A stretch of 64,000 nt of DNA from [Mycobacterium] fortunisiensis (GTDB lineage: Bacteria > Actinomycetota > Actinomycetes > Mycobacteriales > Mycobacteriaceae). This document shows positions 51,843 through 60,727 of this stretch, piece by piece. The DNA is taken from assembly GCF_019050325.1 (NCBI RefSeq), contig NZ_VOMB01000020.1, positions 186,001 to 250,000 of the forward strand, given 5' to 3'. Positions within the stretch are counted from its first letter, which is position 1, and each line of letters starts with the position of its first letter. The position numbers were made by a program, and so were the translations under genes. The notes below the pieces were generated by a model, which searched no databases, was not told the origin of the DNA, and saw only the letters and a program-made list of their open reading frames with translations.

Positions 51843-52940
51843 TCAGCGGGTGTGCGCGGCCACGAACGGCGGCTTGACCACTTCGCATTCGACGGCACGG
51901 CCACGCACGTCGACGCTCACCCGCTGACCGTCGGCGACGTCGTGCGCGGTGTCGATGAGCGCCAACGCGACACCGGCTTTCAGCGTGGGTGAGAAGGTCC
52001 CCGACGTCGTGGTGCCGATCCGGGTGTCCCCGTCGAGCACCGCGAGATCGGCACGCAGCACGCCGCGGCCGATGGCTTTGAGCCCGCGCAGCAACCGGTT
52101 CGGCCCGGCGTCTTTCTCGGCCAGCAACGCCTCGCGCCCCCAGAACGCGTCCTTGCGCCACCCGATCGCCCAACCGCAGCGGGCCTGCAGCGGCGAGATG
52201 TCCAGCGCCAGCTCGTGACCGTGCAGCGGGTAGCCCATCTCGGTGCGCAGGGTGTCGCGGGCGCCCAGCCCCGCGGGCTCGCCCCCCGCCGCGCGCACGG
52301 CGCTCACCAGCGCGTCGAACACCTGGCCCGCGCGGTCCCAGGCCGGCAGAAGCTCGTAGCCGTGCTCGCCGGTGTAGCCGGTGCGGCACACCCGGACCGG
52401 GACGCCTTGGTACTCGGCGTCCGCGTAACCCATGTAGTCCATGTCGGTGGGCAGCCCTAGTGCGCCGAGCACCTCGGCGGACTTGGGCCCCTGCACCGCC
52501 AGCACCGCGTAGGAGCGGTGCTCGTCGGTGATGGTCAGCCCGTCGGGGGCGTGCTTCTGCAGCTCGGCGACCACCGCCGCGGTGTTGACGGCGTTGGGCA
52601 CCAGGAAGATCTCGTCGTCGGAGACGTAGTAGGCGATCAGGTCGTCAATCACGCCGCCCGACTCCGTGCAGCACAGGGTGTACTGCGCCTTTCCGGGTCC
52701 GATCCGGTTCAGGTCGTTGGTGAGTGCGGAGTTGACGTAGGCCGCCGCGCCGGGGCCTTTGACCAGTGCCTTTCCGAGGTGGCTGACGTCGAAAAGGCCG
52801 ACGGCCGCGCGGGTGGCGTTGTGCTCGGCGACGGTCCCGGCGTAGGACACCGGCATCAGCCATCCACCGAACTCGGCGAAACTGGCTCCCAGCTCGCGAT
52901 GGCGGTCTTCCAACGGTCCGTGCAGCAGGTCGTCACTCAC
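51843..52940 (-). CDS. gcvT: Glycine cleavage system T protein (aminomethyltransferase) GcvT
   Basis: GcvT transfers the methylene group from lipoylated H protein to tetrahydrofolate. The 365-residue product has the N-terminal folate-binding signature HNATRAAVGLFDVSHLG, LGARDTLRTEMGYPLHG in the middle, and the C-terminal barrel. The other gcv genes are not in the window. The GTG start has a leaderless -10, so a glycine riboswitch directly before it is excluded. Confidence 0.95.
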   Translation of the reverse strand: MSDDLLHGPLEDRHRELGASFAEFGGWLMPVSYAGTVAEHNATRAAVGLFDVSHLGKALVKGPGAAAYVNSALTNDLNRIGPGKAQYTLCCTESGGVIDDLIAYYVSDDEIFLVPNAVNTAAVVAELQKHAPDGLTITDEHRSYAVLAVQGPKSAEVLGALGLPTDMDYMGYADAEYQGVPVRVCRTGYTGEHGYELLPAWDRAGQVFDALVSAVRAAGGEPAGLGARDTLRTEMGYPLHGHELALDISPLQARCGWAIGWRKDAFWGREALLAEKDAGPNRLLRGLKAIGRGVLRADLAVLDGDTRIGTTTSGTFSPTLKAGVALALIDTAHDVADGQRVSVDVRGRAVECEVVKPPFVAAHTR

Positions 52941-52946
52941 GACCCC

Positions 52947-52952
52947 ACCCTA
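52947..52952 (-). promoter_or_regulatory. Leaderless -10 element of gcvT
   Basis: TAGGGT on the minus strand fits TAnnnT and lies 6 bases from the gcvT GTG. Confidence 0.55.
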
Positions 52953-53006
52953 ATCTGCAAGCCTGAACTGCTCCCCTGATCGGGGCGGCGAAGCCACACT
53001 TGTCTG

Positions 53007-54089
53007 GTGGTCGATTTCGATGCGCTGGCGGCCGCCGGCATCCCCGACGCACGGGAGCGGGCTCCGCTCATCGAGTACCTGGACTCGCTCGGGTTCACCA
53101 CCGAGCAGATGGTCGAGGCAGAGTCCCGCGGCCGGTTGTTCGGGCTGGCCGGCGATGTCCTGCAGTGGTCCGGGCCACCGGAGTACTGCCTGGCCGATGT
53201 GGCCGCCGAGCTCGATGTGCCGCTGGCCGACGTGCAGCGCGCCTGGGCCGCACTGGGCCTGACCGTGGCCGACTGCGAGGTGAAAACCCTGAGCCACGCC
53301 GACCTGGAGACCTTGCGGACCTGGGCCGAGCTGCGGCTTCTGGTCGGCGAGGCCGAGGCTACCGGTCTGCTGCGCGTGATCGGTTCGGGTATGGCTCGGT
53401 TGGCCGAAGCGTTGTTCACGATGAGCCGCGCCAGCACGCCCGACCTCCGTCTCGACCTCACCCATGACGAGCTCACCACCGCCAAGGCCTACCGGGCGGC
53501 CGCGGGGTTCATCCCGCGGATCGGCTCGATGATCGATGCCGTTCACCGCCACCATGTGATGAGTGCGCGCCGTTACTTCGAGCACGTGCTCCCAGAGGGT
53601 TCGTCGGATACGTTGTGCGGCATCGGTTTTGCTGATCTCTCGGGGTTCACGGCGCTGACCCAGATGTTGACCACCGACGAATTGTCGGCCTTGCTCAACG
53701 AGTTCAGCGCCACCAGCACCGGGATCGTGCACGCCGCCGGGTGCCGCGTGGTGAAGTTCATCGGGGACGCCATCATGTGGGTCGGCTCCGAACCCGCCGA
53801 GCTGGTGCAGGTGGCCGTCGATCTGGTGACCCATCCCCGGGCCGCCGAGACCAGCCTGCAGGTGCGGGCCGGTCTCGATTTCGGCGAGGTGCTGGCCATC
53901 GGCGGCGATTATTTCGGCAATCCGGTGAATCGGGCGGCGCGCCTCGTCGGCGCCGCCGAACCCAGCCAGATCCTGGTTTCCGAGCCGCTGCGTGAGCTGC
54001 TCGACGGACGGGCGTTCAGCGCACCTCGCTCTCTCACCCTGAAGGGTTTCACCGCACCTGTCACGGCATACCCGCTGTCCGGACTTTAA
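53007..54089 (+). CDS. Class III adenylate cyclase (Rv2212-like)
   Basis: This is a cytosolic cAMP-producing enzyme. The 360-residue protein has an N-terminal regulatory half of about 190 residues without membrane spans. A class III cyclase domain follows: first metal Asp in FADLSGFTAL, second in KFIGDAIMW, and the transition-state Asn/Arg in NPVNRAARL. The tuberculosis homologue Rv2212 is an active cyclase. The GTG start is preceded at 6 bases by CACACT, a possible -10 variant. It is divergent from gcvT. Confidence 0.9.
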   Translation: MVDFDALAAAGIPDARERAPLIEYLDSLGFTTEQMVEAESRGRLFGLAGDVLQWSGPPEYCLADVAAELDVPLADVQRAWAALGLTVADCEVKTLSHADLETLRTWAELRLLVGEAEATGLLRVIGSGMARLAEALFTMSRASTPDLRLDLTHDELTTAKAYRAAAGFIPRIGSMIDAVHRHHVMSARRYFEHVLPEGSSDTLCGIGFADLSGFTALTQMLTTDELSALLNEFSATSTGIVHAAGCRVVKFIGDAIMWVGSEPAELVQVAVDLVTHPRAAETSLQVRAGLDFGEVLAIGGDYFGNPVNRAARLVGAAEPSQILVSEPLRELLDGRAFSAPRSLTLKGFTAPVTAYPLSGL

Positions 54090-54099
54090 GGTGAAACGG

Positions 54100-55614
54100 G
54101 TGAGCAGCGAACCCGGCTACCAGGCCCCCACCGTCACCGTCAGCTCGTCGTTGCCCCGCAAGGGGGTCGACGAGGCCGTCCTGGTCATCGGCGTCGTCAG
54201 TGACGACGCCGGCCCCAAGGTGGCGGCCGTCCAGCCTTACCTCGACGAGGAGGCGATCGCCGCCGTCGAATCTCACCTGCAGGCGCTGGGCGCCACCGGC
54301 GGCGAGGGCCAGACGCATCGGCTGGTTGTCTCCTCTCTCCCGGTGGCCAGCGTGCTGACCGTCGGCCTGGGCAAGCCGCGCGAGGAGTGGCCCGCCGACG
54401 TGATCCGGCGGGCCGCGGGTAGCGCCGCGCGGGCCCTGGACAAGGTGGGCACGGTGGTGACCACCTTGTCGGCGATCGATCTGGAAGCCGCCGTCGAGGG
54501 GCTGATCCTGGGTGCCTACCGGTTCAACGACTTCCGCAGCGCCAAGACCGCGCCCACCGACACCGGGCTGACCGCGATCACCGCGCTGACCGCCGGCACC
54601 ACCGCGGCCACCAAGGGGCAGGCTGGTCGCGCGGTGGACATCGCGACGGCGGTCGCCACCGCCCGCGATTTCGTCAACACCCCGCCCAGCCACCTGTTCC
54701 CCGACGAATTCGCCGAGCGGGCAAAGGCTTTGGGTGCGGCCGCCGGGCTTGAGGTCGAGGTGTTCGACGACAAGGCCCTGGCCGAGGGCGGCTACGGCGG
54801 CATCGTGGGTGTCGGCAAGGGATCCTCGCGCCCGCCGCGACTGGTCCGGTTGATCCACCGGGGTTCAGGCAAGAAGCCCAAACGCGTCGCGCTCGTCGGG
54901 AAGGGCATCACGTTCGACACCGGGGGCATCTCGATCAAGCCGGCCGCCAACATGCACCACATGACCTCGGACATGGGCGGGGCGGCGGCCGTCATCGCCA
55001 CCGTGGTACTGGCCGCCAAACAGAAGCTGCCCATCGAGGTGATCGCCACCGTGCCGATGGCCGAGAACATGCCGTCGGCGACCGCCCAGCGCCCCGGGGA
55101 TGTGCTGACCCAGTACGGCGGTATCACCGTGGAGGTGCTCAACACCGATGCCGAGGGTCGGCTGATCCTGGCCGACGCCATCGTGCGGGCCTGCGAGGAC
55201 GAGCCCGATTATCTGATCGAGACCTCGACGCTGACCGGAGCGCAGACGGTGGCGTTGGGGTCACGCACGCCGGGCGTGATGGGCAGCGACGAGTTTCGTG
55301 ATCGGGTCGCCACGCTGTCGCAGGCGGTCGGCGAAAACGGTTGGGCCATGCCGCTGCCCGAGGAGCTGAAGGACGATCTCAAGTCCACGGTGGCCGATCT
55401 GGCCAACGTCAGCGGGTCGCGCTACGCCGGGATGCTGGTGGCGGGCACGTATCTGCGCGAGTTCGTCGCGGACGGGGTCGAGTGGACGCACATCGATATT
55501 GCCGCCCCCGCGTACAACACCAGTGGGCCATGGGGTTACACGCCCAAGGGCGGCACCGGTGTGCCGACGCGGACGATGTTCGCGGTGCTGGAAGATATCG
55601 CCGCGAACGGCTGA
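54100..55614 (+). CDS. pepB: Cytosol (leucyl) aminopeptidase PepB, M17 family
   Basis: PepB is a two-metal aminopeptidase removing N-terminal residues from peptides. The family signature NTDAEGRLILADA and the metal/substrate region GKGITFDTGGISIKPA, with KxxxxD pattern, are intact. Length 504 residues. The GTG at 54100 has AAGGTG upstream and aligns with the tuberculosis start; a GTG three codons earlier lies within that ribosome site. Confidence 0.95.
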   Translation: MSSEPGYQAPTVTVSSSLPRKGVDEAVLVIGVVSDDAGPKVAAVQPYLDEEAIAAVESHLQALGATGGEGQTHRLVVSSLPVASVLTVGLGKPREEWPADVIRRAAGSAARALDKVGTVVTTLSAIDLEAAVEGLILGAYRFNDFRSAKTAPTDTGLTAITALTAGTTAATKGQAGRAVDIATAVATARDFVNTPPSHLFPDEFAERAKALGAAAGLEVEVFDDKALAEGGYGGIVGVGKGSSRPPRLVRLIHRGSGKKPKRVALVGKGITFDTGGISIKPAANMHHMTSDMGGAAAVIATVVLAAKQKLPIEVIATVPMAENMPSATAQRPGDVLTQYGGITVEVLNTDAEGRLILADAIVRACEDEPDYLIETSTLTGAQTVALGSRTPGVMGSDEFRDRVATLSQAVGENGWAMPLPEELKDDLKSTVADLANVSGSRYAGMLVAGTYLREFVADGVEWTHIDIAAPAYNTSGPWGYTPKGGTGVPTRTMFAVLEDIAANG

Positions 55615-55617
55615 AAA

Positions 55618-56562
55618 GTGCGCCGGGCCAACGTGAACAGGACGACGAGAATCTCGGCTCTCGCAGTCTCGTTCGCGTTGGGCCTCGGTGGCTGTTCGGG
55701 ATCGTCGGAAGCGCCGCCGGCCGCGGCCCCGGGCCCGGCCTCGACGACGGCGCCGCCGCCGGCGGCCGGCCCGCCGAGCACCCCGGCCGGCGCGCAGCCA
55801 CGCCTGGCCGCGGATCCGGTCACGCTGGCCGATGAGCTGGTTGCCGACGAGCGGACCCTGCGTGACCCGGCCACCCCCCAGGAGGCGTTGGCGCGGGCCG
55901 CGCGTCGTCAGCAGGTGGCCTACCGCGCGATCGGCCGTCATCCCGAGTGGGACGGCATCGTCCGGCCGCGTATCCCTGTCGAACTGGTGGCGTTCTACGA
56001 CCGCAATATCGAGGCCCGGCGTGAGCTGGCCGCGCTGGCCGAGCCTCGCGACGTGCTGCCGGCGTGGCGCATCAACCCGCCACCTCCGATGGAGGTGTTA
56101 CTCGAGGCCTACCGTGACGCCGAAGCGGCTTCGGGTGTGGGCTGGAACTACCTCGCCGCGATCAACCTGATCGAGACCCACTTCGGCAGCGTGACCGGTG
56201 CCAGCTCGGCCGGTGCGCAGGGGCCGATGCAGTTCATGCCCTCGACCTTCGCCGCCTATGGAGCGGGCGGCGATATCAACTCACCTCGGGACAGCATCAT
56301 GGCGGCCGGTCGTCATCTGGCCGCCAACGGATTTGCCGACGATCGCGATCACGCCCTGTTCCGGTACAACAACGCCGACGCGTACGTGCGTGCGGTCAAC
56401 GCCTACGCTGCCGCACTGGCAGACGATCCGGCGGCGTTCGGTGTGTTCTACCGCTGGGACGTCTACTACGTGTCGACGGCCGGTGACGTGCTGTTGCCGG
56501 TCGGATACGCCGCCGAGGCGCCGATACCGGTGGCCGACTACCTCGCGGCACATCCGCAGTAG
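55618..56562 (+). CDS. Lytic transglycosylase-like lipoprotein (SLT domain)
   Basis: This is a predicted exported peptidoglycan-cleaving enzyme. The 314-residue precursor has a signal with lipobox LGGC near residue 26 and an Ala/Pro-rich linker. The C-terminal goose-lysozyme/SLT-like domain carries the catalytic Glu in NLIETHFGSVTG and the following SSAGAQGPMQFMPSTFAAYG. It starts three bases after pepB with GTG. It is absent from this place in tuberculosis as I remember it. A second GTG at 55633 is a possible start. Confidence 0.85.
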   Translation: MRRANVNRTTRISALAVSFALGLGGCSGSSEAPPAAAPGPASTTAPPPAAGPPSTPAGAQPRLAADPVTLADELVADERTLRDPATPQEALARAARRQQVAYRAIGRHPEWDGIVRPRIPVELVAFYDRNIEARRELAALAEPRDVLPAWRINPPPPMEVLLEAYRDAEAASGVGWNYLAAINLIETHFGSVTGASSAGAQGPMQFMPSTFAAYGAGGDINSPRDSIMAAGRHLAANGFADDRDHALFRYNNADAYVRAVNAYAAALADDPAAFGVFYRWDVYYVSTAGDVLLPVGYAAEAPIPVADYLAAHPQ

Positions 56563-56583
56563 GGGCCACCGCTGGTGGCGGTA

Positions 56584-58320
56584 CTACAGCGAGCCCGAGC
56601 GCGCCACCCGACGCAGCGCTGAGGGCACCAGACGTGAAATCCCGTAGGCGGCATAGGCTTCCGGGGTGACCGGGCGGATCGCCTTGTTCTTCACGACGGC
56701 GGCCACGATGGCCTTGGCCACCTTGTCGGGCCCGTAGCGTCGCGCCGCGAAGGCCTTCTTGGTCGCCGCCCGCACCTGCTCCGCCCGGTCCTGCTGCTCG
56801 ACGGGCAGGTCGAAGTGCGTGGTGTCGATGATGTTCGTGTCGATCACCCCGGGGCAGATCGTGGTCAAACCGACTCCGGCCGAGTCCAATTCGGCGCGCA
56901 GACAATCGGAGAACATGAACACGGCGGCCTTGCTGGTGGAGTAGGCGTTCATCGATCCGGATGGCGAGTAGGCGGCCATCGAGGCGACGTTCACGATGTG
57001 GCCGCCGGTGCCGCGGTCGACGAGCCGGCGGGCAAATGACCGGCAGCAGTTGACCACTCCGCCGAAATTCACGTCGAGCACGCGGTCGTACTGCTCGGCC
57101 GGGGTGTCGAGAAACTTGCCGCCGTGGCCGATCCCGGCGTTGTTGACCACCACGTCGGGTACCCCGTGGGTGTCGCAGACCCGTTCGACGAAGGCCTCCA
57201 CCGCGTCGGCGTCGGCCACGTCGAGCTGATAGGAATGCGCGATGCCGCCGCGGGCGGCGATCTCGTCGGCAGTGGCCTTGGCCGCGGCCTCGTCCAGGTC
57301 GCTCACCACGAGTTCGGCCCCCTGCGCGGCAAACTCCAGCGCGGTGGCCCGGCCGATGCCGCTGCCCGCACCGGTCACCGAAACCAGTGTGTCACTGAAG
57401 GGTTCGCGCTGACGTCCGACCTGTGCGCGGCGCAGCCCGCGGGCCGCCGGTGCCCCTTCGATGTGGTCGATCAGCTCGGCAGTGGCGGTGGCGATGGCGC
57501 GCCAGTGCGAGAACGGGGCCCAATGCCCGGCCTTGAGGTCGCGGCGCCACAGCAGCGGCACCCACCTGGCCTCGTCCTCGTAGCCGTGTCCTCGCACCAC
57601 CGGATCGTGGTCGTTGCAGATCAACTGCACCGGGACGGTCACATAGTGATCGCCGCGTACCCGGGTCAGCGATCGAATCGCGTTGGCGCGGTAGATCTTC
57701 AGTCCGTTCGCCGCGTCCGTGTCGAGGGTGTCCGACTGAAACTTGGGGCCGCGGGTGTCGATGGCCTGCAGCCGGCGGGCCGCGCCGGCCCGCATCAGCG
57801 CCGGCGCGATCACCGGCACCGAGAACGGGATCCAGTAGCTGAATCGCGAGGCCAGGTTCACCGCCTTGGCGAAGCGGATGGGCCGGTACGGTCGGGCCAG
57901 CCGGCCGCGGATGAAGGATCCGTAGTGGTCGGTGCTGGGTCCCGACACCGAGGTGAACGACGCCACGCGGTCGGCGGCTTCGGGCCGACTCAGGTACTCC
58001 CACACCCCCACCGAGCCCCAGTCGTGGGCCAGCACGTGCACGGGAGCCCCGGGGCTCACCGCCTCGATCACCGCCGAGAGGTCGTCGGCGAACTGGTCCA
58101 TCCGGTACGCGGCGACGCGCTTGGGCACATCCGAGGCGCCGGCGCCGCGGTTGTCGTAGCGCACGATGTGGAAGCGCTCCCCCAGTTCGCCCGTCACCCC
58201 GTTCCACAACACGTGCGAGTCCGGCCAGCCGTGCGCCATCACGAGGGTGGGACGCTGCCGGTCCCCTTGTTCGTATACCGCGATCCGGGTTCCGTCCGCG
58301 CTGACGACGAAACTCTGCAT
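56584..58320 (-). CDS. ephD: EphD: alpha/beta hydrolase fused to short-chain dehydrogenase
   Basis: This two-domain protein has 578 residues. The N-terminal hydrolase (about 1-290) has HGWPDSH and the nucleophile motif HDWGSVG as in epoxide hydrolases. The C-terminal SDR domain has TGAGSGIGRATA, NNAGIG and the catalytic YSTSK. In tuberculosis EphD has been linked to mycolic acid modification. The ATG at 58320 has GGAGGG eight bases upstream; a GTG three codons earlier is too close to that site. Confidence 0.93.
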   Translation of the reverse strand: MQSFVVSADGTRIAVYEQGDRQRPTLVMAHGWPDSHVLWNGVTGELGERFHIVRYDNRGAGASDVPKRVAAYRMDQFADDLSAVIEAVSPGAPVHVLAHDWGSVGVWEYLSRPEAADRVASFTSVSGPSTDHYGSFIRGRLARPYRPIRFAKAVNLASRFSYWIPFSVPVIAPALMRAGAARRLQAIDTRGPKFQSDTLDTDAANGLKIYRANAIRSLTRVRGDHYVTVPVQLICNDHDPVVRGHGYEDEARWVPLLWRRDLKAGHWAPFSHWRAIATATAELIDHIEGAPAARGLRRAQVGRQREPFSDTLVSVTGAGSGIGRATALEFAAQGAELVVSDLDEAAAKATADEIAARGGIAHSYQLDVADADAVEAFVERVCDTHGVPDVVVNNAGIGHGGKFLDTPAEQYDRVLDVNFGGVVNCCRSFARRLVDRGTGGHIVNVASMAAYSPSGSMNAYSTSKAAVFMFSDCLRAELDSAGVGLTTICPGVIDTNIIDTTHFDLPVEQQDRAEQVRAATKKAFAARRYGPDKVAKAIVAAVVKNKAIRPVTPEAYAAYGISRLVPSALRRVARSGSL

Positions 58321-58362
58321 AGTCCACACCCTCCACCGAGTACGTGTAACGAAGAGTATCCA

Positions 58363-58375
58363 ATACCGGGGGTAT
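58363..58375. promoter_or_regulatory. Palindrome upstream of ephD
   Basis: ATACCGGGGGTAT is an inverted repeat of ATACC and GGTAT arms about 40 bases upstream of the ephD start. It could be a regulator site but no regulator can be named. Confidence 0.3.
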
Positions 58376-58389
58376 CGGATGCTGTGACT

Positions 58390-58743
58390 CTAACGGTCGT
58401 CGAGCTCGGCGCGCATCGCGCGTTGGCGTTCGATGCGTCGCCGCGCGTCGTAGTCGCGCATCCGTTGCGGGTAGCCGACCTTCTGCACGTCGTACACCGG
58501 CACCTGTAACCGATCGCTGAGGCGACGGGCGCCCGCCTCCCCGCCGGCGCGACGCCGGGTCCATTCCCCATCGGCGGCAACGAGGACGACGGTCACGTCG
58601 GTCACCGTGGTCCGGGGTTCGACGAACGCTTCGACACCGGCGTGGTCGGCCACCCAGCGCTGCAGATACTGCAGATCGGCGGCCGCGTCGCCGCCGGATC
58701 GGCGCATCGACCTGCCCCGGCGAAACGAATCGAACAGCCCCAA
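58390..58743 (-). CDS. Small conserved hypothetical protein
   Basis: Family not recognised. The 117-residue product begins LGLFDSFRRGRSMRR and has a mixed alpha/beta centre (TTVTDVTVVLVAADGEWTRR). It ends in a charged helix with the tyrosine motif DVQKVGYPQRMRDYDARRR. I chose the TTG at 58743 because AAGGAGAG lies seven bases upstream; no ATG or GTG is nearby. It lies upstream of ephD in the same direction, divergent from dlaT. Confidence 0.7.
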   Translation of the reverse strand: MGLFDSFRRGRSMRRSGGDAAADLQYLQRWVADHAGVEAFVEPRTTVTDVTVVLVAADGEWTRRRAGGEAGARRLSDRLQVPVYDVQKVGYPQRMRDYDARRRIERQRAMRAELDDR

Positions 58744-58959
58744 CGGAACGCTCTCCTTCGCTCTCGGCAACGGTGATGCACTGGAATCAAACCCCTCACC
58801 CGATAGTGCCAGAGCGAGCGGCAACCCTGAGTGTGTGCGAGTGGTGCTGCAGTGACAGGATGGTTCCGACAATCCACCTAGGTGCCGTACCCGGTGCACC
58901 CAGCTGTGGTAAGCCAGAGTTCGAGTCGTCACAAGTGACCGTCCGAGGAGTCAATACAC

Positions 58960-60702
58960 ATGGCCATCTCCGTCCAGATGCCCGCACTAGGTGAGAGTGT
59001 CACCGAGGGGACCGTCACTCGCTGGCTTAAACAGGAGGGCGACACCGTCGAAGTCGACGAGCCGTTGCTGGAGGTGTCCACCGACAAGGTCGACACCGAA
59101 ATCCCGTCGCCGGCAGCCGGTGTGTTGACGAAGATCGTCGCGCAAGAGGACGACACGGTCGAAATCGGCGGCGAGCTCGCGGTCATCGGCGAGGCCGGCG
59201 AACAAGCCGCGGCCGCACCGGCCCCTCAGTCCGCCCCCGAGCCCGAACCCGAGCCGGCTCCGGCCGAGTCGGCGCCCGAGCCCGCCGCCGCGGCACCAGC
59301 TCCGGCTCCGGCAGCCGAGCCTCCCGCGGCCGCATCGTCGGGCTCGGCCACCTCGGTCGTGATGCCCGAGTTGGGTGAGTCGGTCACCGAGGGCACCGTG
59401 ACCCGCTGGCTCAAGAACGTCGGCGACTCCGTCGGCGTGGACGAGCCGCTCGTCGAGGTGTCCACCGACAAGGTCGACACCGAGATCCCCTCCCCGGTGG
59501 CCGGCACCCTGCTGTCGATCACCGCGCAGGAAGACGACACCGTGGAGGTCGGCGGCGAGCTGGCCAAGATCGGCGACGCCGCCGCTGCCCCGGCGCCTGC
59601 GGCCCCCACCCCGGCTCCCGAACCGAAGCCGGAGCCCAAGCCCGAGCCAAAGCCCGAGCCCGCCGCGGCCAAGCCCGCACCCGCACCTGCCGCCAAGCCG
59701 GCACCCGCACCTGCACCCGCGGCTGAGGCCGCACCGGCAGCCTCCGACGGCTCCCCGTACGTCACCCCGCTGGTGCGAAAGTTGGCTGCGGAGAACGGTG
59801 TTGACCTGGCGACCGTGAAGGGCACCGGGGTCGGCGGACGCATCCGCAAGCAGGATGTGCTCGCCGCGGCCGAGGCGGCAAAGGCACAGCAGGCTCCTCC
59901 TGCCGCTCCCGCCGCGGCACCAGCGGCCCCCGCGCCCGCCGCCGCAGCTCCGGCCGCGCCGGCCCCCGCGCTGGCGCATCTGCGGGGAACCACGCAGAAG
60001 GCCAACCGGATTCGCCAGATCACGGCGAAGAAAACGCGCGAATCCCTGCAGGCGACGGCGCAGCTGACCCAGACCCACGAGGTCGACATGACCAAGATCG
60101 TGGCGTTGCGCGCCCGGGCGAAGGCGGACTTCGCCGAGCGCGAGGGCGTCAACCTCACCTATCTGCCGTTCATCGCCCGCGCCGTCATCGACGCGCTCAA
60201 GATCCACCCGAACGTCAACGCCAGCTACAACGAGGACACCAAGGAGATCACGTACTACGACGCCGAGCACCTGGGCTTCGCGGTCGACACCGACCAGGGT
60301 CTGCTGTCCCCGGTGGTGCACAACGCCGGCGACCTGTCCCTGGGCGGGTTGGCGCGGGCGATCTCCGACATCGCGGCCCGGGCCCGTTCGGGCAACCTCA
60401 AGCCCGACGAGTTGTCCGGCGGCACGTTCACCATCACCAACATCGGCAGCCAGGGCGCGCTGTTCGACACCCCGATCCTGGTGCCGCCGCAGGCGGCGAT
60501 GCTGGGCACCGGGGCGATCGTCAAGCGGCCGCGGGTCATTTCCGACGACTACGGCAACGAGTCGATCGGCGTGCGCTCGGTGTGCTACCTGCCACTCACC
60601 TACGACCATCGGCTGATCGACGGCGCCGACGCCGGCCGGTTCGTGACCACCATCAAGCGCAGGCTCGAAGAAGGTGCATTCGAGGCTGACCTCGGGCTGT
60701 AA
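58960..60702 (+). CDS. dlaT: Dihydrolipoamide acyltransferase DlaT (E2)
   Basis: DlaT is the E2 of pyruvate dehydrogenase in mycobacteria and also feeds peroxynitrite reductase. Two lipoyl domains have modified lysines Lys43 and Lys171 in STDKVDTEIPS. Ala/Pro/Glu-rich linkers, a peripheral-subunit binding domain at about 266-302 and the catalytic domain with DHRLIDG (549-555) follow. The length is 580 residues. The start has GAGGAG upstream. LipB and LipA, which lipoylate it, lie just downstream. Confidence 0.96.
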   Translation: MAISVQMPALGESVTEGTVTRWLKQEGDTVEVDEPLLEVSTDKVDTEIPSPAAGVLTKIVAQEDDTVEIGGELAVIGEAGEQAAAAPAPQSAPEPEPEPAPAESAPEPAAAAPAPAPAAEPPAAASSGSATSVVMPELGESVTEGTVTRWLKNVGDSVGVDEPLVEVSTDKVDTEIPSPVAGTLLSITAQEDDTVEVGGELAKIGDAAAAPAPAAPTPAPEPKPEPKPEPKPEPAAAKPAPAPAAKPAPAPAPAAEAAPAASDGSPYVTPLVRKLAAENGVDLATVKGTGVGGRIRKQDVLAAAEAAKAQQAPPAAPAAAPAAPAPAAAAPAAPAPALAHLRGTTQKANRIRQITAKKTRESLQATAQLTQTHEVDMTKIVALRARAKADFAEREGVNLTYLPFIARAVIDALKIHPNVNASYNEDTKEITYYDAEHLGFAVDTDQGLLSPVVHNAGDLSLGGLARAISDIAARARSGNLKPDELSGGTFTITNIGSQGALFDTPILVPPQAAMLGTGAIVKRPRVISDDYGNESIGVRSVCYLPLTYDHRLIDGADAGRFVTTIKRRLEEGAFEADLGL

Positions 60703-60727
60703 GGGCCGTTAGGAGGGGTTCCCCACC

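Noticed and set aside
59040..59560. Large direct repeat within dlaT as a possible assembly error or recombination site.
   Set aside because: The two copies encode the two lipoyl domains normal for mycobacterial DlaT, and the copies differ at many third positions.
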